A stretch of 64,000 nucleotides of DNA from Billgrantia antri. GTDB lineage: Bacteria; Pseudomonadota; Gammaproteobacteria; Pseudomonadales; Halomonadaceae. The notes beneath the pieces are model-generated. The model did no database searches. It saw only the letters and a program-made list of their open reading frames with translations, and had not been told where the DNA came from. The stretch spans positions 372,001 to 436,000 of the forward strand of contig NZ_JAHYCA010000002.1 in NCBI RefSeq assembly GCF_019430905.1. Direction: 5' to 3'. The position numbers and the translations under genes are program-made. Positions 37,280-46,700 of this stretch are shown one piece after another. Every line of letters begins with the position of its first letter. Positions within the stretch are counted from its first letter, which is position 1.

Positions 37280-38776
37280 ATGAACCTCTCGACCGATACC
37301 TGCTACCAGGCGCTGCTGGCTCGTGATGCGCGCTACGACGGACGCTTCTTCACCTGCGTGACCAGCACCGGCATCTACTGTCGTCCGATTTGCCCGGCGC
37401 AGACGCCGAAGCACGAGCATTGCCGCTTCGTCGCCTCTGCGGCAGCGGCACAGGAAGCAGGCTATCGACCGTGCCTGCGTTGCCGACCGGAGAGCGCTCC
37501 GGACTCCCCGGCCTGGGCCGGTACCTCGACCACGGTGAAGCGGGCGCTGCGGCTGATCGACGAAGGCGCACTCGATGACGACGGAGTAGAGGCGCTGGCC
37601 GACCGCCTGGGATTGGGCTCGCGCCAGCTGCGCCGGCTGTTTCAACGCCATGTCGGGGCATCCCCGCTGGCCGTGGCCCAGACCCGGCGCGTGTTGCTGG
37701 CGAAACAACTGTTGCATGAGACGGGGCTGCCCCTTGCCGACGTGGCGCTGGCCAGCGGCTTCGGCAGCGTGCGCCGTTTCAACGAGGTGTTCAGGAAGCT
37801 CTTTGGCCGGGCGCCAGGGACGCTACGTGGCCATCAAGGAGGCGCTGCCCAGGCGCCTGCGCTGACGCTGTGTCTGCCGTACCGACCCCCCTATGACTGG
37901 CAGGCGATGCTGGCCTTCCTGGCCCGGCGTGCGATCCCGGGGCTCGAACGTATCGACGGGGAGTGCTATCACCGTCTCTTCCGCGTAGGTGAGGCAGTGG
38001 GCAGCGTCAGCGTGCACCATGTTTCCGACGCCAAGGCACTGCAGGCGTCGATCCGGCTACCCGACCTTGCGGTGCTACCCGGGGTGATTGCCCGGCTTCG
38101 GCGGCTCTTCGACCTGCAGGCCGATCCCGAGGCGATACGCCAAGGGCTAGGTCGCGACCCGGCTCTGGCGGTGTTGGTCGAACGCCGCCCCGGGCTGCGC
38201 GTGCCCGGCGGGTGGGATCCCTTCGAGGTCGCCGTGCGCGCCATTCTCGGCCAGCAGGTCAGCGTCGACGCCGCCACGCGGCTGGCCGGCAGGCTGGTCG
38301 AGCGGCTGGGCGAACGCGTGGCAGGCCAGGAGGAGGCCGGCCTGGGCCGGCTGTTTCCCGCCCCCGAGCGCTTCACCTTCGACGAGATCAGGGCGCTGGG
38401 CATGCCCGGCGCACGCGCCACGGCGCTGGTGCGGTTGGCAGCGACCTACCGCGAGCAGCCGCAGCTGTTCGACCGCCGCCTGCATCTGGACGACACCGTG
38501 GTCCATCTCTGTACCCTGCCGGGTATCGGCGAATGGACCGCGCACTACATCGCCATGCGCGGCCTGCAGGAGAGTGACGCTTTCCTGCCCACGGATGTGG
38601 CGCTGCAACGCGCGCTGGCGGAGCAGGGCCGGCGCCCCACGCCACCTGAGCTGCTCACGCGTGCCGAGGCCTGGCGGCCCTGGCGTGCCTATGCCGTGAT
38701 GCACCTGTGGCAGGCCGATATGGCGACAACGATGGCAAGACCAAGAGAGGAGAGAGGTGATGCAGCTCTGGCTTGA
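37280..38776 (+). CDS. Ada-AlkA fusion: DNA-3-methyladenine glycosylase II with Ada sensor and AraC HTH
   Basis: A 498-residue protein with three parts. The Ada zinc site has Cys34, Cys38, Cys65 and Cys68; an AraC-type HTH follows at about 90-190; then AlkA N-domain and HhH-GPD glycosylase (LCTLPGIGEWTAHYIAMR with catalytic Asp439 in FLPTDVAL). It removes alkylated bases and may also activate transcription after methylation. It overlaps ogt by 17 bases, forming an alkylation-repair operon. The Shine-Dalgarno is weak. Confidence 0.93.
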   Translation: MNLSTDTCYQALLARDARYDGRFFTCVTSTGIYCRPICPAQTPKHEHCRFVASAAAAQEAGYRPCLRCRPESAPDSPAWAGTSTTVKRALRLIDEGALDDDGVEALADRLGLGSRQLRRLFQRHVGASPLAVAQTRRVLLAKQLLHETGLPLADVALASGFGSVRRFNEVFRKLFGRAPGTLRGHQGGAAQAPALTLCLPYRPPYDWQAMLAFLARRAIPGLERIDGECYHRLFRVGEAVGSVSVHHVSDAKALQASIRLPDLAVLPGVIARLRRLFDLQADPEAIRQGLGRDPALAVLVERRPGLRVPGGWDPFEVAVRAILGQQVSVDAATRLAGRLVERLGERVAGQEEAGLGRLFPAPERFTFDEIRALGMPGARATALVRLAATYREQPQLFDRRLHLDDTVVHLCTLPGIGEWTAHYIAMRGLQESDAFLPTDVALQRALAEQGRRPTPPELLTRAEAWRPWRAYAVMHLWQADMATTMARPREERGDAALA

Positions 38777-39287
38777 TCTGATGGCGTCCCCGGTGGGCGA
38801 GCTGAGCCTGGTCAGCGACGACCAGGGAGCGCTGCGGGCACTGGAATTCGACAGCCACGACGAGCGCCTGCATCGCCTGCTGGGACGTCACTACCGCGAG
38901 TATCGTGTTGCCAAGGGCAGAGCGACTGCCGTCGTGCGTGAAGCCCTGGAGGCTTATTTCGCCGGTGATCCGTCCCATCTCGACGCGGTGCCGGTGGCGA
39001 CCGGCGGCACCGCATTCCAGCGCCTGGTGTGGCAGGCGCTGCGCCAGATTCCGGCCGGCACCACGATCAGCTATGGCGAGCTTGCGACACGAATAGGGCG
39101 ACCCGGCGCCAGTCGCGCCGTGGGTCTGGCCAACGGCGCCAACCCGGTGGCCATCGTGGTGCCGTGCCATCGGGTGATCGGCGCCAACGGCACCTTGACC
39201 GGCTATGGGGGCGGACTGCCGCGCAAGCGCTGGCTGGTGGAACACGAGCGGCGCCACCGCCAGGGTGACTTGTTCACCTTCGCCTAG
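38760..39287 (+). CDS. ogt: Methylated-DNA-[protein]-cysteine S-methyltransferase
   Basis: A 175-residue suicide O6-alkylguanine repair enzyme: FQRLVWQALRQIPAGTTISY, the Asn-Arg-binding helix GRPGASRAVGLANGANP and acceptor Cys in VPCHRVIGANG. The ATG at 38760 follows GAGAGGAGAGAGGTG; a GTG at 38757 is the alternative. It is translated from the end of the Ada-AlkA gene, so both come from one transcript. Confidence 0.95.
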   Translation: MQLWLDLMASPVGELSLVSDDQGALRALEFDSHDERLHRLLGRHYREYRVAKGRATAVVREALEAYFAGDPSHLDAVPVATGGTAFQRLVWQALRQIPAGTTISYGELATRIGRPGASRAVGLANGANPVAIVVPCHRVIGANGTLTGYGGGLPRKRWLVEHERRHRQGDLFTFA

Positions 39288-39302
39288 CGTGGCCTGGTCG
39301 GC

Positions 39303-39794
39303 TCATGTCTCGCGGGCCAAGCCCACCAGCAGCTTGTCGAGAAGCCGGCTCAGCTCTTGCTGCTCCTCGCGGCTGAGAGCAGCGAGAATCCTGGCCTCGT
39401 TCTCCACGTGTCGGGGAATCATCTCCTCCATCAGCGCGATGCCCTTGTCAGTCAACGACACCAGCGTGCCGCGCCGATCCTCGGGATTCGGCGAGCGTGC
39501 GATCCAGCCCGCCTTCTCCAGCCGATCCAGCCGGCTGGTCATGCCGCCCGACGAGATCATCAGCGTCTCGAACAGCTGCGTCGGCCCCAGGCGATAGGGC
39601 GGCCCCGAACGGCGCAGCGTGGCCAGCACGTCGAACTCACCGGCCTGCAGGTCGTACTCCTTGAACAAGGTCAGCAGACGCTCCTGGGTGAGCTGATGGG
39701 TGTTCTTCATATAGCCCACCACCTCCATCGGCAGCAGGTCGAGATCGGGCATTTCCCGTTGCCATTGGGCAATGGCTTGCTTGACACGGTTCAT
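39303..39794 (-). CDS. MarR family transcriptional regulator
   Basis: A 163-residue MarR-type winged-helix dimer: LTQERLLTLFKEYDLQAGEF, the recognition helix LFETLMISSGGMTSRLDRLE, and the wing PNPEDRRGTLVSLTDKG. It is divergent from the EamA transporter at 39864 and probably represses it, as is usual for MarR/efflux pairs. Ligand unknown. Confidence 0.93.
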   Translation of the reverse strand: MNRVKQAIAQWQREMPDLDLLPMEVVGYMKNTHQLTQERLLTLFKEYDLQAGEFDVLATLRRSGPPYRLGPTQLFETLMISSGGMTSRLDRLEKAGWIARSPNPEDRRGTLVSLTDKGIALMEEMIPRHVENEARILAALSREEQQELSRLLDKLLVGLARET

Positions 39795-39863
39795 AGGTGC
39801 GTTTATCTTTCCATCGAGATACTTTTCGGCAAGATTCTTTTTGCCGTGCTATGGGGGTCGATC

Positions 39864-40802
39864 ATGACTAACTCTACGAATACACGCAACCGCACCGGCT
39901 GGTACGCATTGGGCTGCCTGTTGCTGGTCGGCAGCCTCCTGGCCTTGTCGCTGGTCGTGGCCAAGCTCGCCGACGGGGCCGGCGCGCCGCGCCTGAGCTT
40001 CCTGATGGTGGCGGTGAGCGGTGCCGGCCTGCTGTTGCTGGTCCTGGCCGGCCTGCAGCGTCAACCGATGCGGCTCGACCGTCGCATCGTCGAGTACGCG
40101 CTGGTCTCCGGCGCGCTGTTCGCTCTACCCAACGCCCTGGGCTTCCTGGCGGTGCGTCATGTGGGCGCCGGCTTCGTCTCGCTCAGCTTCGCTTTCCCGA
40201 TCCTCGTTACCTGGATGCTGGCGGTGGGGCTAGGCATGGAGCGCATCAGAGCACTGCGTCTGTCCGGCGTGCTGCTGGGGTTGGCCGGCGGGGTGCTGCT
40301 GGCATGGGCCAAGGCAGGCGGCATGCAGGGCGCCCAGGGCTGGGTGGCGCTGGTGCTGACGATCCCGCTGATCATCGCGCTGGGCAACATTTATCGCACC
40401 CTGCGCTGGCCCGGAGAGGCCGGGCCGGTCTATCTCGCCGCGCTGATGCTAATGGGCGGAGCGCTGACGCTTGCCCCCTTCGTGCTGGCGTTCGAAGCGC
40501 ATCAGTTCGGCCAACTGATCGACTCGACAGGGGTGCTCCGCCTGCTGCTCGTCGAAGTCGCCGTCTTCACCGTGCTCTACGTCTTCTACTTCGTGCTGCA
40601 GAAGCTTGCCGGCCCCGTCTATCTCAGTCAGATCGGCATGGTGGCTGCGCTTGTGGGCACCCTGATTGCCGTCTCGCTGCTGGGGGAGGCGGTACCACCC
40701 TACCTGGGCCTGGCGGGGGTATTGGTACTCCTCGGCGCGGTCCTCTTCCACCGCGGTGCCTCGCGCCGCAATACCGCTCCGCCTGTCACGGCGGAAGCCT
40801 GA
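39864..40802 (+). CDS. EamA/DMT family transporter
   Basis: A 312-residue protein with about ten spans in two EamA repeats (first repeat around LGFLAVRHVGAGFVSLSFAF, second ending EAVPPYLGLAGVLVLLGAVL). The ATG at 39864 after GGGGGTCGATC is the first sensible start; the much longer frame is antisense to the MarR gene. Likely metabolite or drug exporter controlled by MarR. Confidence 0.9.
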   Translation: MTNSTNTRNRTGWYALGCLLLVGSLLALSLVVAKLADGAGAPRLSFLMVAVSGAGLLLLVLAGLQRQPMRLDRRIVEYALVSGALFALPNALGFLAVRHVGAGFVSLSFAFPILVTWMLAVGLGMERIRALRLSGVLLGLAGGVLLAWAKAGGMQGAQGWVALVLTIPLIIALGNIYRTLRWPGEAGPVYLAALMLMGGALTLAPFVLAFEAHQFGQLIDSTGVLRLLLVEVAVFTVLYVFYFVLQKLAGPVYLSQIGMVAALVGTLIAVSLLGEAVPPYLGLAGVLVLLGAVLFHRGASRRNTAPPVTAEA

Positions 40803-40818
40803 CCACAGGAGAATCCCA

Positions 40819-41457
40819 ATGTCGCTCATGGAAGCCCTGCACTGGCGCTACGCCGCCAAGCGCATGAATGGAAAGAAGATATCTCGAGGAACGCTGGATA
40901 CCATCCTCGAGGCCGCGCGCCTGGCACCATCGTCCTACGGCCTGCAGCCATACAGCGTGCTGGTTGTGGAAGATGAGACACTACGCGAGCGAATCCGGCA
41001 CGCGGCATGCGATCAGCCCCAGGTCAGCGAATGTTCCCATCTGCTGATCTTCGCCGCCTGGACCGAGGTGGAGGGGCGACACGTGGATGAGCTGATCGCA
41101 CTGACTGCCGCGGCGCGCGATCTCGACCCAAAGGAGCTGGAGGGCTATCGTCAGTCGTTGCATGCCGCCATTGCCGGTTTCACCCCGGAAGAGAAACAAC
41201 AGTGGGCGGCGCGGCAGGCCTATATCGCCTTGGGAACGGCACTCACCGCCGCCGCCGCGGAGCGGATCGACGCCTCGCCGATGGAAGGCTTCGACCCGCC
41301 GGCGCTGGATGACCTGCTGGGCCTCGAGGAGAGGGGGCTGCGCAGTGTGCTGCTGCTGGCGCTGGGCTATCGCGACATGGCGGAGGACCGCCTGGCCGGG
41401 CTAGCCAAGGTGCGCTGGCCCAGGGAGCGCTTCGTGGTGGAGTGGAGCGGGGCCTAG
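40819..41457 (+). CDS. Nitroreductase family NAD(P)H oxidoreductase
   Basis: A 212-residue flavoprotein of the NfsB/YfkO-like type: FMN-binding ALHWRYAAKRMNGKKIS at the N-terminus, ARLAPSSYGLQPYSVLVVED and GLEERGLRSVLLLALGYRD near the C-terminus. GGAG precedes the ATG. It is 16 bases downstream of the EamA gene, so co-transcription under MarR control is likely: a detoxifying reductase with an exporter. Confidence 0.92.
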   Translation: MSLMEALHWRYAAKRMNGKKISRGTLDTILEAARLAPSSYGLQPYSVLVVEDETLRERIRHAACDQPQVSECSHLLIFAAWTEVEGRHVDELIALTAAARDLDPKELEGYRQSLHAAIAGFTPEEKQQWAARQAYIALGTALTAAAAERIDASPMEGFDPPALDDLLGLEERGLRSVLLLALGYRDMAEDRLAGLAKVRWPRERFVVEWSGA

Positions 41458-41765
41458 ACGCTGCCTTCCTTCTCGACCACCAGCACCCGGGCTTCTCCCA
41501 GCGGGCAGGCGACATGTTCGGTGCCCACCGAGGCGAAGAAGATGTCGCCCACTTCCAGCAGTTGGGAATGCTCGACACCATCGCTGCGATAGCGCATCTC
41601 AACCTGACCATCGAGTACCACGAAGACTTCCTCGCCGTCGTTGACGTGCCAGCGGTATGGCTGGTCGGTCCAGTGCAGGCGGGTAGTAATGCCGTTCATG
41701 TTGGCGATGTCCTTGGCTCCCCAGGCGCGTTCGGCGGTGAAGTCACGGCTGCGGGTGATTTCCAT
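41454..41765 (-). CDS. Cupin domain protein
   Basis: A 103-residue single-domain cupin. The first motif is degenerate (WHVNDGEEVFVVLDGQVEM) and the second is GTEHVACPLGEARVLVVE. The short conserved barrel suggests a metal or small-ligand binding protein. The stop overlaps the end of the convergent nitroreductase gene by four bases. Function unknown. Confidence 0.85.
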   Translation of the reverse strand: MEITRSRDFTAERAWGAKDIANMNGITTRLHWTDQPYRWHVNDGEEVFVVLDGQVEMRYRSDGVEHSQLLEVGDIFFASVGTEHVACPLGEARVLVVEKEGSV

Positions 41766-41867
41766 GAGGCTGTGTCCCTCGCGCTACGATATGGTTTTCC
41801 GGACGAACCCCCGAAGCCATTATGCTCGGCGAATCGGTCGTTTTGCCATCCTTGACGTTGCCGGCGT

Positions 41868-42536
41868 TCAGGATGGGATTCGAGCCGCCCGCTGGGAGAG
41901 CGCCAGGCTTTCTGCGAGTTGCTCCGCCTGCAGGCAGGCGTGTAGTCGCGCTTCGCCATCGACTTCGCTGCCAAAGAGAGTCTTTTCCACGATCACCGAC
42001 TCGATATCAGTAATGCCGACAAATTTCAGCCACATCTCGAAGTATACTTTTTGGTAGTCGTATTCTTGCGATGGCGTAAACGAATCGTTGGCGTAGCTCA
42101 GCCCCCTGGCATAAACCACGATGGCTTTCTTGCCAGTGAGCAGGCCGCTGAATCCAAACTCGGGGTCGAAGGAAAACAGAAGATCCTTCTGCGATACCAG
42201 ATCAATGAAATGCTTGAGTTTATAGGGTATGCCGAAATTCCACAGCGGCATCGAGAACAGCAGAAGGTCGGCCTCGTGCAGGTGGGAAGCGAGCTGACGC
42301 AGACGGCCCCAGGCCTGTTGCTGAGCTGGCGTCAGCGGTGTGCCGGCTAGCCCGGCGTACTTTGCTGTCATGGCGCTGTCATCGAATTCGGGTAGGCCCA
42401 TCTCCCAGAGGTCGAGATGTTTCACCTGGACCTGGGGAGAATAATCCCGGTAGTGAGATATGAAGCTCCTCGCGACTTCCAGCGATGCAGAGCGCTGCTT
42501 GCGGGGTGAAGATGAAACGTGCAGGAGAATTGTCAT
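41868..42536 (-). CDS. NAD(P)H-dependent oxidoreductase (AzoR/MdaB-like)
   Basis: A 222-residue flavodoxin-like reductase: HVSSSPRKQRSASLEVARSF FMN loop, SMPLWNFGIPYKLKHFID and the SFDPEFGF segment mark the AzoR superfamily. It is divergent from the LysR gene at 42792, which likely regulates it. A second member of this family is at 13940. Confidence 0.9.
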   Translation of the reverse strand: MTILLHVSSSPRKQRSASLEVARSFISHYRDYSPQVQVKHLDLWEMGLPEFDDSAMTAKYAGLAGTPLTPAQQQAWGRLRQLASHLHEADLLLFSMPLWNFGIPYKLKHFIDLVSQKDLLFSFDPEFGFSGLLTGKKAIVVYARGLSYANDSFTPSQEYDYQKVYFEMWLKFVGITDIESVIVEKTLFGSEVDGEARLHACLQAEQLAESLALSQRAARIPS

Positions 42537-42791
42537 GATACAAATAACCTCACTTGGTTGTTGTCTTCTTTTATGCCAGCACCTCCGAAAGGAAAAAATA
42601 AATCAAATAGTGTGATGGTATTTATAATGAACCAAGATGATACTTTTTTCTTAACTCTGCTACTCTGGATGAGGGGGCGAAAGAGCGGCTTTAGGCAGCT
42701 TGAAGAGGGCGAGGCAATCATCAGGCGGCGTGTCACGACACGCTGCCGAGTGATACATAAGAAATGAAAGCCATACTTATCATGGAAAGAT

Positions 42792-43664
42792 ATGCACATG
42801 CTCGACTTGCTTCTCCTGAGGAGTTTCGTTGCCGTCATCGATGAAGGTAGCTTCACTCGCGCCGCCAACCGCCTGCACCTGACCCAGCCGGCCATCAGCG
42901 GACATCTACGCCGGCTGGAGGCCCAGGTCGGCAAGCCGTTGCTTCGGCGTACGACGCGTGCCTTCGAGGTCACGCCGGATGGGGAATGTCTGGCGGCCTA
43001 CGCCAGGGCCATCCTGGCACTCAATCGCGACGCCATGACCCAGCTCTCCCGCTCTACCTATCAAGGCAACGTGCGCCTTGGGGTCGCGGAGGACTGCGTC
43101 AATGCCTCGCTGATGCGCGCGCTCAGGGAGTTCGTGGAAGACAACCCTCAGGTCGAACTCGGCGTACGGGTCGGCATTCCCGGCGACATGATCGTGGCCA
43201 TGAAGCGTGGCGATGTGGACATTGTGTTGGGTGCTCAATGCGGTTCCCAAGAGCCGGGTCGCCTGCTATGGCACGACCCCCTGGTCTGGGCCTGGGCCGA
43301 ACACTGCCCCGTGCGCCTGCCCTCGCCACTGCCTCTAGCCCTGTTCCCCGAAGCATGCCCCTATCGTGAGGCCGCCTTGACTCAACTGGCGCTTGCCGGC
43401 ATCCCGCAGCGCATGGCGATGCTCTGCTCCAGCGGAGCCAGCCTGCGCGCCGCGGTAGAAGGCGGATTTGCACTGGCGCCAATGCCCGCCAGCCAGCTTG
43501 GACCCGGGCTGATTGCCCTGGCGGAAGAGCACAGCCTGCCACCGCTGCCGGAAGCCGAGTTCATGCTGATGACCAGTCCGTCGGGGGACCAGACAGTATT
43601 GGCCGCCTTGGCAGATCGGATCGCCGAGCATCTTTGTCCCAATCCGATAGCGGAGCCGGCCTAG
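42792..43664 (+). CDS. LysR family transcriptional regulator
   Basis: A 290-residue LysR protein: HTH SFTRAANRLHLTQPAISGHL and an effector domain with DVDIVLGAQCGSQEPGRL. An alternative ATG at 42798 is possible. It is divergent from the azoreductase across 255 bases of AT-rich DNA. It is last before the giant gene and T3SS, but nothing links it to them functionally. Confidence 0.9.
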   Translation: MHMLDLLLLRSFVAVIDEGSFTRAANRLHLTQPAISGHLRRLEAQVGKPLLRRTTRAFEVTPDGECLAAYARAILALNRDAMTQLSRSTYQGNVRLGVAEDCVNASLMRALREFVEDNPQVELGVRVGIPGDMIVAMKRGDVDIVLGAQCGSQEPGRLLWHDPLVWAWAEHCPVRLPSPLPLALFPEACPYREAALTQLALAGIPQRMAMLCSSGASLRAAVEGGFALAPMPASQLGPGLIALAEEHSLPPLPEAEFMLMTSPSGDQTVLAALADRIAEHLCPNPIAEPA

Positions 43665-43735
43665 CCTTGCAGAGCTGACAACGGTAACAGTCATTACCCA
43701 TATCTTTTGTCCTCGTCATGAAGGAGAGAACAACA

Positions 43736-46700
43736 ATGGTGAGGCTGAACAGTGTATTGCGGCTGGCCAGCAGAATTGCGTCCGGCAACGATTCGGCTTT
43801 TTCCCGTGCGCTCATGTTGGCATCCGCCAAGCCACGCCCTTCCAGCCCGCCAGCGTTCACACCGCAACAGACGGTGACACCAACACTACCCCAGTGGAAT
43901 GGGGGGACGGCGTTCCAGCCGATCAATACCAGCCACACCCCTATGGTGGGCTATGGGGTCTACTCGCCGGAATACCTGCAGCAACTGGAGCTCAACTCGG
44001 AACCTCCGGTTTATGGTCCCACGGTACCGGAGAGTTTCGATTCCCCGAGTTTCGAGCCGCTGAACTTCGATCCCCTGAACCGGAACGATGTTTTTCTGCC
44101 TGTCGATAACGTAGCCGAGCAAGAGCCTGTCATCGACGAGGAATCAGCCGAACAGGCTCAGGGCCTGGCTGATGAAATTGCAGAGGGCAAAGGTCTCGAC
44201 CTTGTCGGAGACGACGAACTGAGTCGGGAGGATGTCGTCGAACGGCTCGAGGCGGGTGGCTACGAGGTGGAGTCAGCTGAATGGGGCCTTGCCGGGGACA
44301 ACGTTACCCGCACGACGATCACCGACCCCGGGACAGGCGAAACCATCCACGAATACTACGATCACGACACCGACCGGTACTGGATCGAGGTGACGGGTGA
44401 AGATGGCGAAACGCTGAGTCAATCGCCTGTCCGGGACGATGAGGGACGCAAGGTCACCGTCAGTGAGGACGAAGAGAGCGGCGAAAGGGCAACACGCCTT
44501 GAAGACGATTTGGGTGATGGCAGCGTCGTAGAAATAACCGAACTGACCGGCAGCGATGTCGTAACGATCACGACTACCGATAGCGACGGCAACAGCGAGA
44601 CGGTAGTGGTGGCCGAGGATGGTACGCGAACGACGCTGGACCCTGAGCAAGATACGAGCCGGGGGGGTGTCGATGGGATTGTCGATGGAGTCGCTAATGG
44701 CCAGAGTATCGAAGAGATTGCCGAGGAGCAGGGGCTCACTCGCGAGCAGGTGATTGCCCAGCTAGCAGCGGCCGGTTTCGAAGTCGACTCGGGAGTGGAA
44801 GGGCAGGGTCCCAATTACACCGATATCACGAGGATCACCGAATCAGGAAGTGGCGATCTCGTCGTCAGTCACGAGACAGGGCCCGATGGAACACAGACCT
44901 CCCGCGTCATTGATAATGATGGCAACGAGACTCGTCGGACCGAGAACACTGACGGTAGTACCACCAACGTATTGATCGAGTCGGATGGCCGTGTGACCGA
45001 GACCGTCGTGGATACCGATGGCAAAACAACTACGACCGTCACGTATGAACAAAACGGAGTGACGGTCGAGGAAGTCACTATTGACGACGGTAAGACCACG
45101 ACAATGATCATTGACGATGACGGCAACCGCACGGAACTCGATCCTGAGCAGGATACGAGCCGGGAAGGAATCGATGAGATTGCCGAGGCAGTCTCAGAAG
45201 GCAAGAGCATCGATTCGATCGCCGAGGAGATGGGGCTCGATCCTGCTCAGATCATCGCTCAACTCGCGGCTGCCGGTTTCGAAGTTTCAGAGTATACGGA
45301 GCCGGACGACAGCGTGACCCGGCGTATCGTGGATGCCGATAGCGGCGAAGAAATCGCCCGCTATCGTTTCACGATGGGCGAAGTTACCCAAAGTACCTTC
45401 TTTGTCGATGCTCAGGGTAACGAGGTGCAACGCACCGAATACCGGAATGGACGCAGCATCGAGACCGTCGTGGAGGCCAACGGCCGCAGGACCGTTACCA
45501 GCGAGAGTGCCGATGGCGAGAAGACGGTCAGTGTGACCCACAACGGCTATACCGTGACCACTCCACCGGAGGGGGATATTACGGTTCGTCATGACGAGAA
45601 AGGAATGGAAGTTGATGTCGAGAGGGGCACGTATATGGCTTCCCTCATCGATACGCTACTAGAAATCGATCCTGACAGCGATGATGCCGATGAGGCTAAG
45701 GCCTCGGAAATTGTCATGGAAGTCGTTGAGAGCCTTATTGCGGGTGAAGCCGTAGAAGACCAGCAAGCGGCTATCAATGAAAAGCAGGAGGAATTAGCCA
45801 CGGCTATGGATGCCTATGGCAAAGGTTTCCTGCCCAGTACGAACGTCTCCGTCGAGAATCCCTATGGCGACCCACCTCCAGGGCAGGCACCTTCCGGCGG
45901 TGAGTGGGTGCCGATGTATGACAAATGGCATGACCCCGAGGTGGCCAAGGCCATGGCTGCATTAAATGTGTTGCTTGTCCAACAGATGGAGGCGAATGAC
46001 AAAGGGCTTTATCACCAGGAGCAACAGGATGTTTATGCTCTTGATCCGGAGTATGAGGATGCTATTGAACGCGCTGGTGAGATTCTCGATGAAGCATTGG
46101 CCCCCCATGGGCGGAGATGGGTGCGCCCTGAGCCAGAGGGCTCCCTCGAGGAGGCCGAAGAGCGATTGCGCGAAGCCGAATCCAGACTTGAGGAGGCGGG
46201 GGAAGCCAAGAGGGAGTATCAAGAAGCAGAACGCCTGCTCGGTGAGGCGATTACTACCCAAGATAACATGCCTTTTTATCCTGACGGTACAGTTCCGGTA
46301 ATAAGTGAGGCAGGTAGCGGTTATAACTATTCGGCCGAGGTGGAAAAAGGTAAGGAAGCTCAGGCAGAAGTGGATGCTTTGTTCAGTAAGGCGGATTTTA
46401 ACCATAGGCATGGAGATAGCCTCTTGGCTGATTATGTCGTCGATATGCTTGAGCAGCACTCGGATGCCACAGACTCTGAAAGTGAGATATCTGTTGAGCT
46501 GGAAAAAGCGAGAGATAGTCAGGAGGAAGCGAGTCGGAGACTTGAGCTTTCTCAGGCCTATTTAAATTACTATAACTCAGTTTACGAGAGCGCTGAATTC
46601 ACAGTTGAAATAGAGGATATAAAGTCTCGTCTGCTTGCAGAATACAACGAGGACAATCCTCACCTCTTCGAGGAGGGACGGAAACATAAAACGCTGGGTG

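Noticed and set aside
44160-45590. Possible CRISPR or DNA-level tandem array
   Set aside because: The repetition follows codons and diverges at third positions; units are about 500 bases, so it is protein repetition and not a CRISPR.
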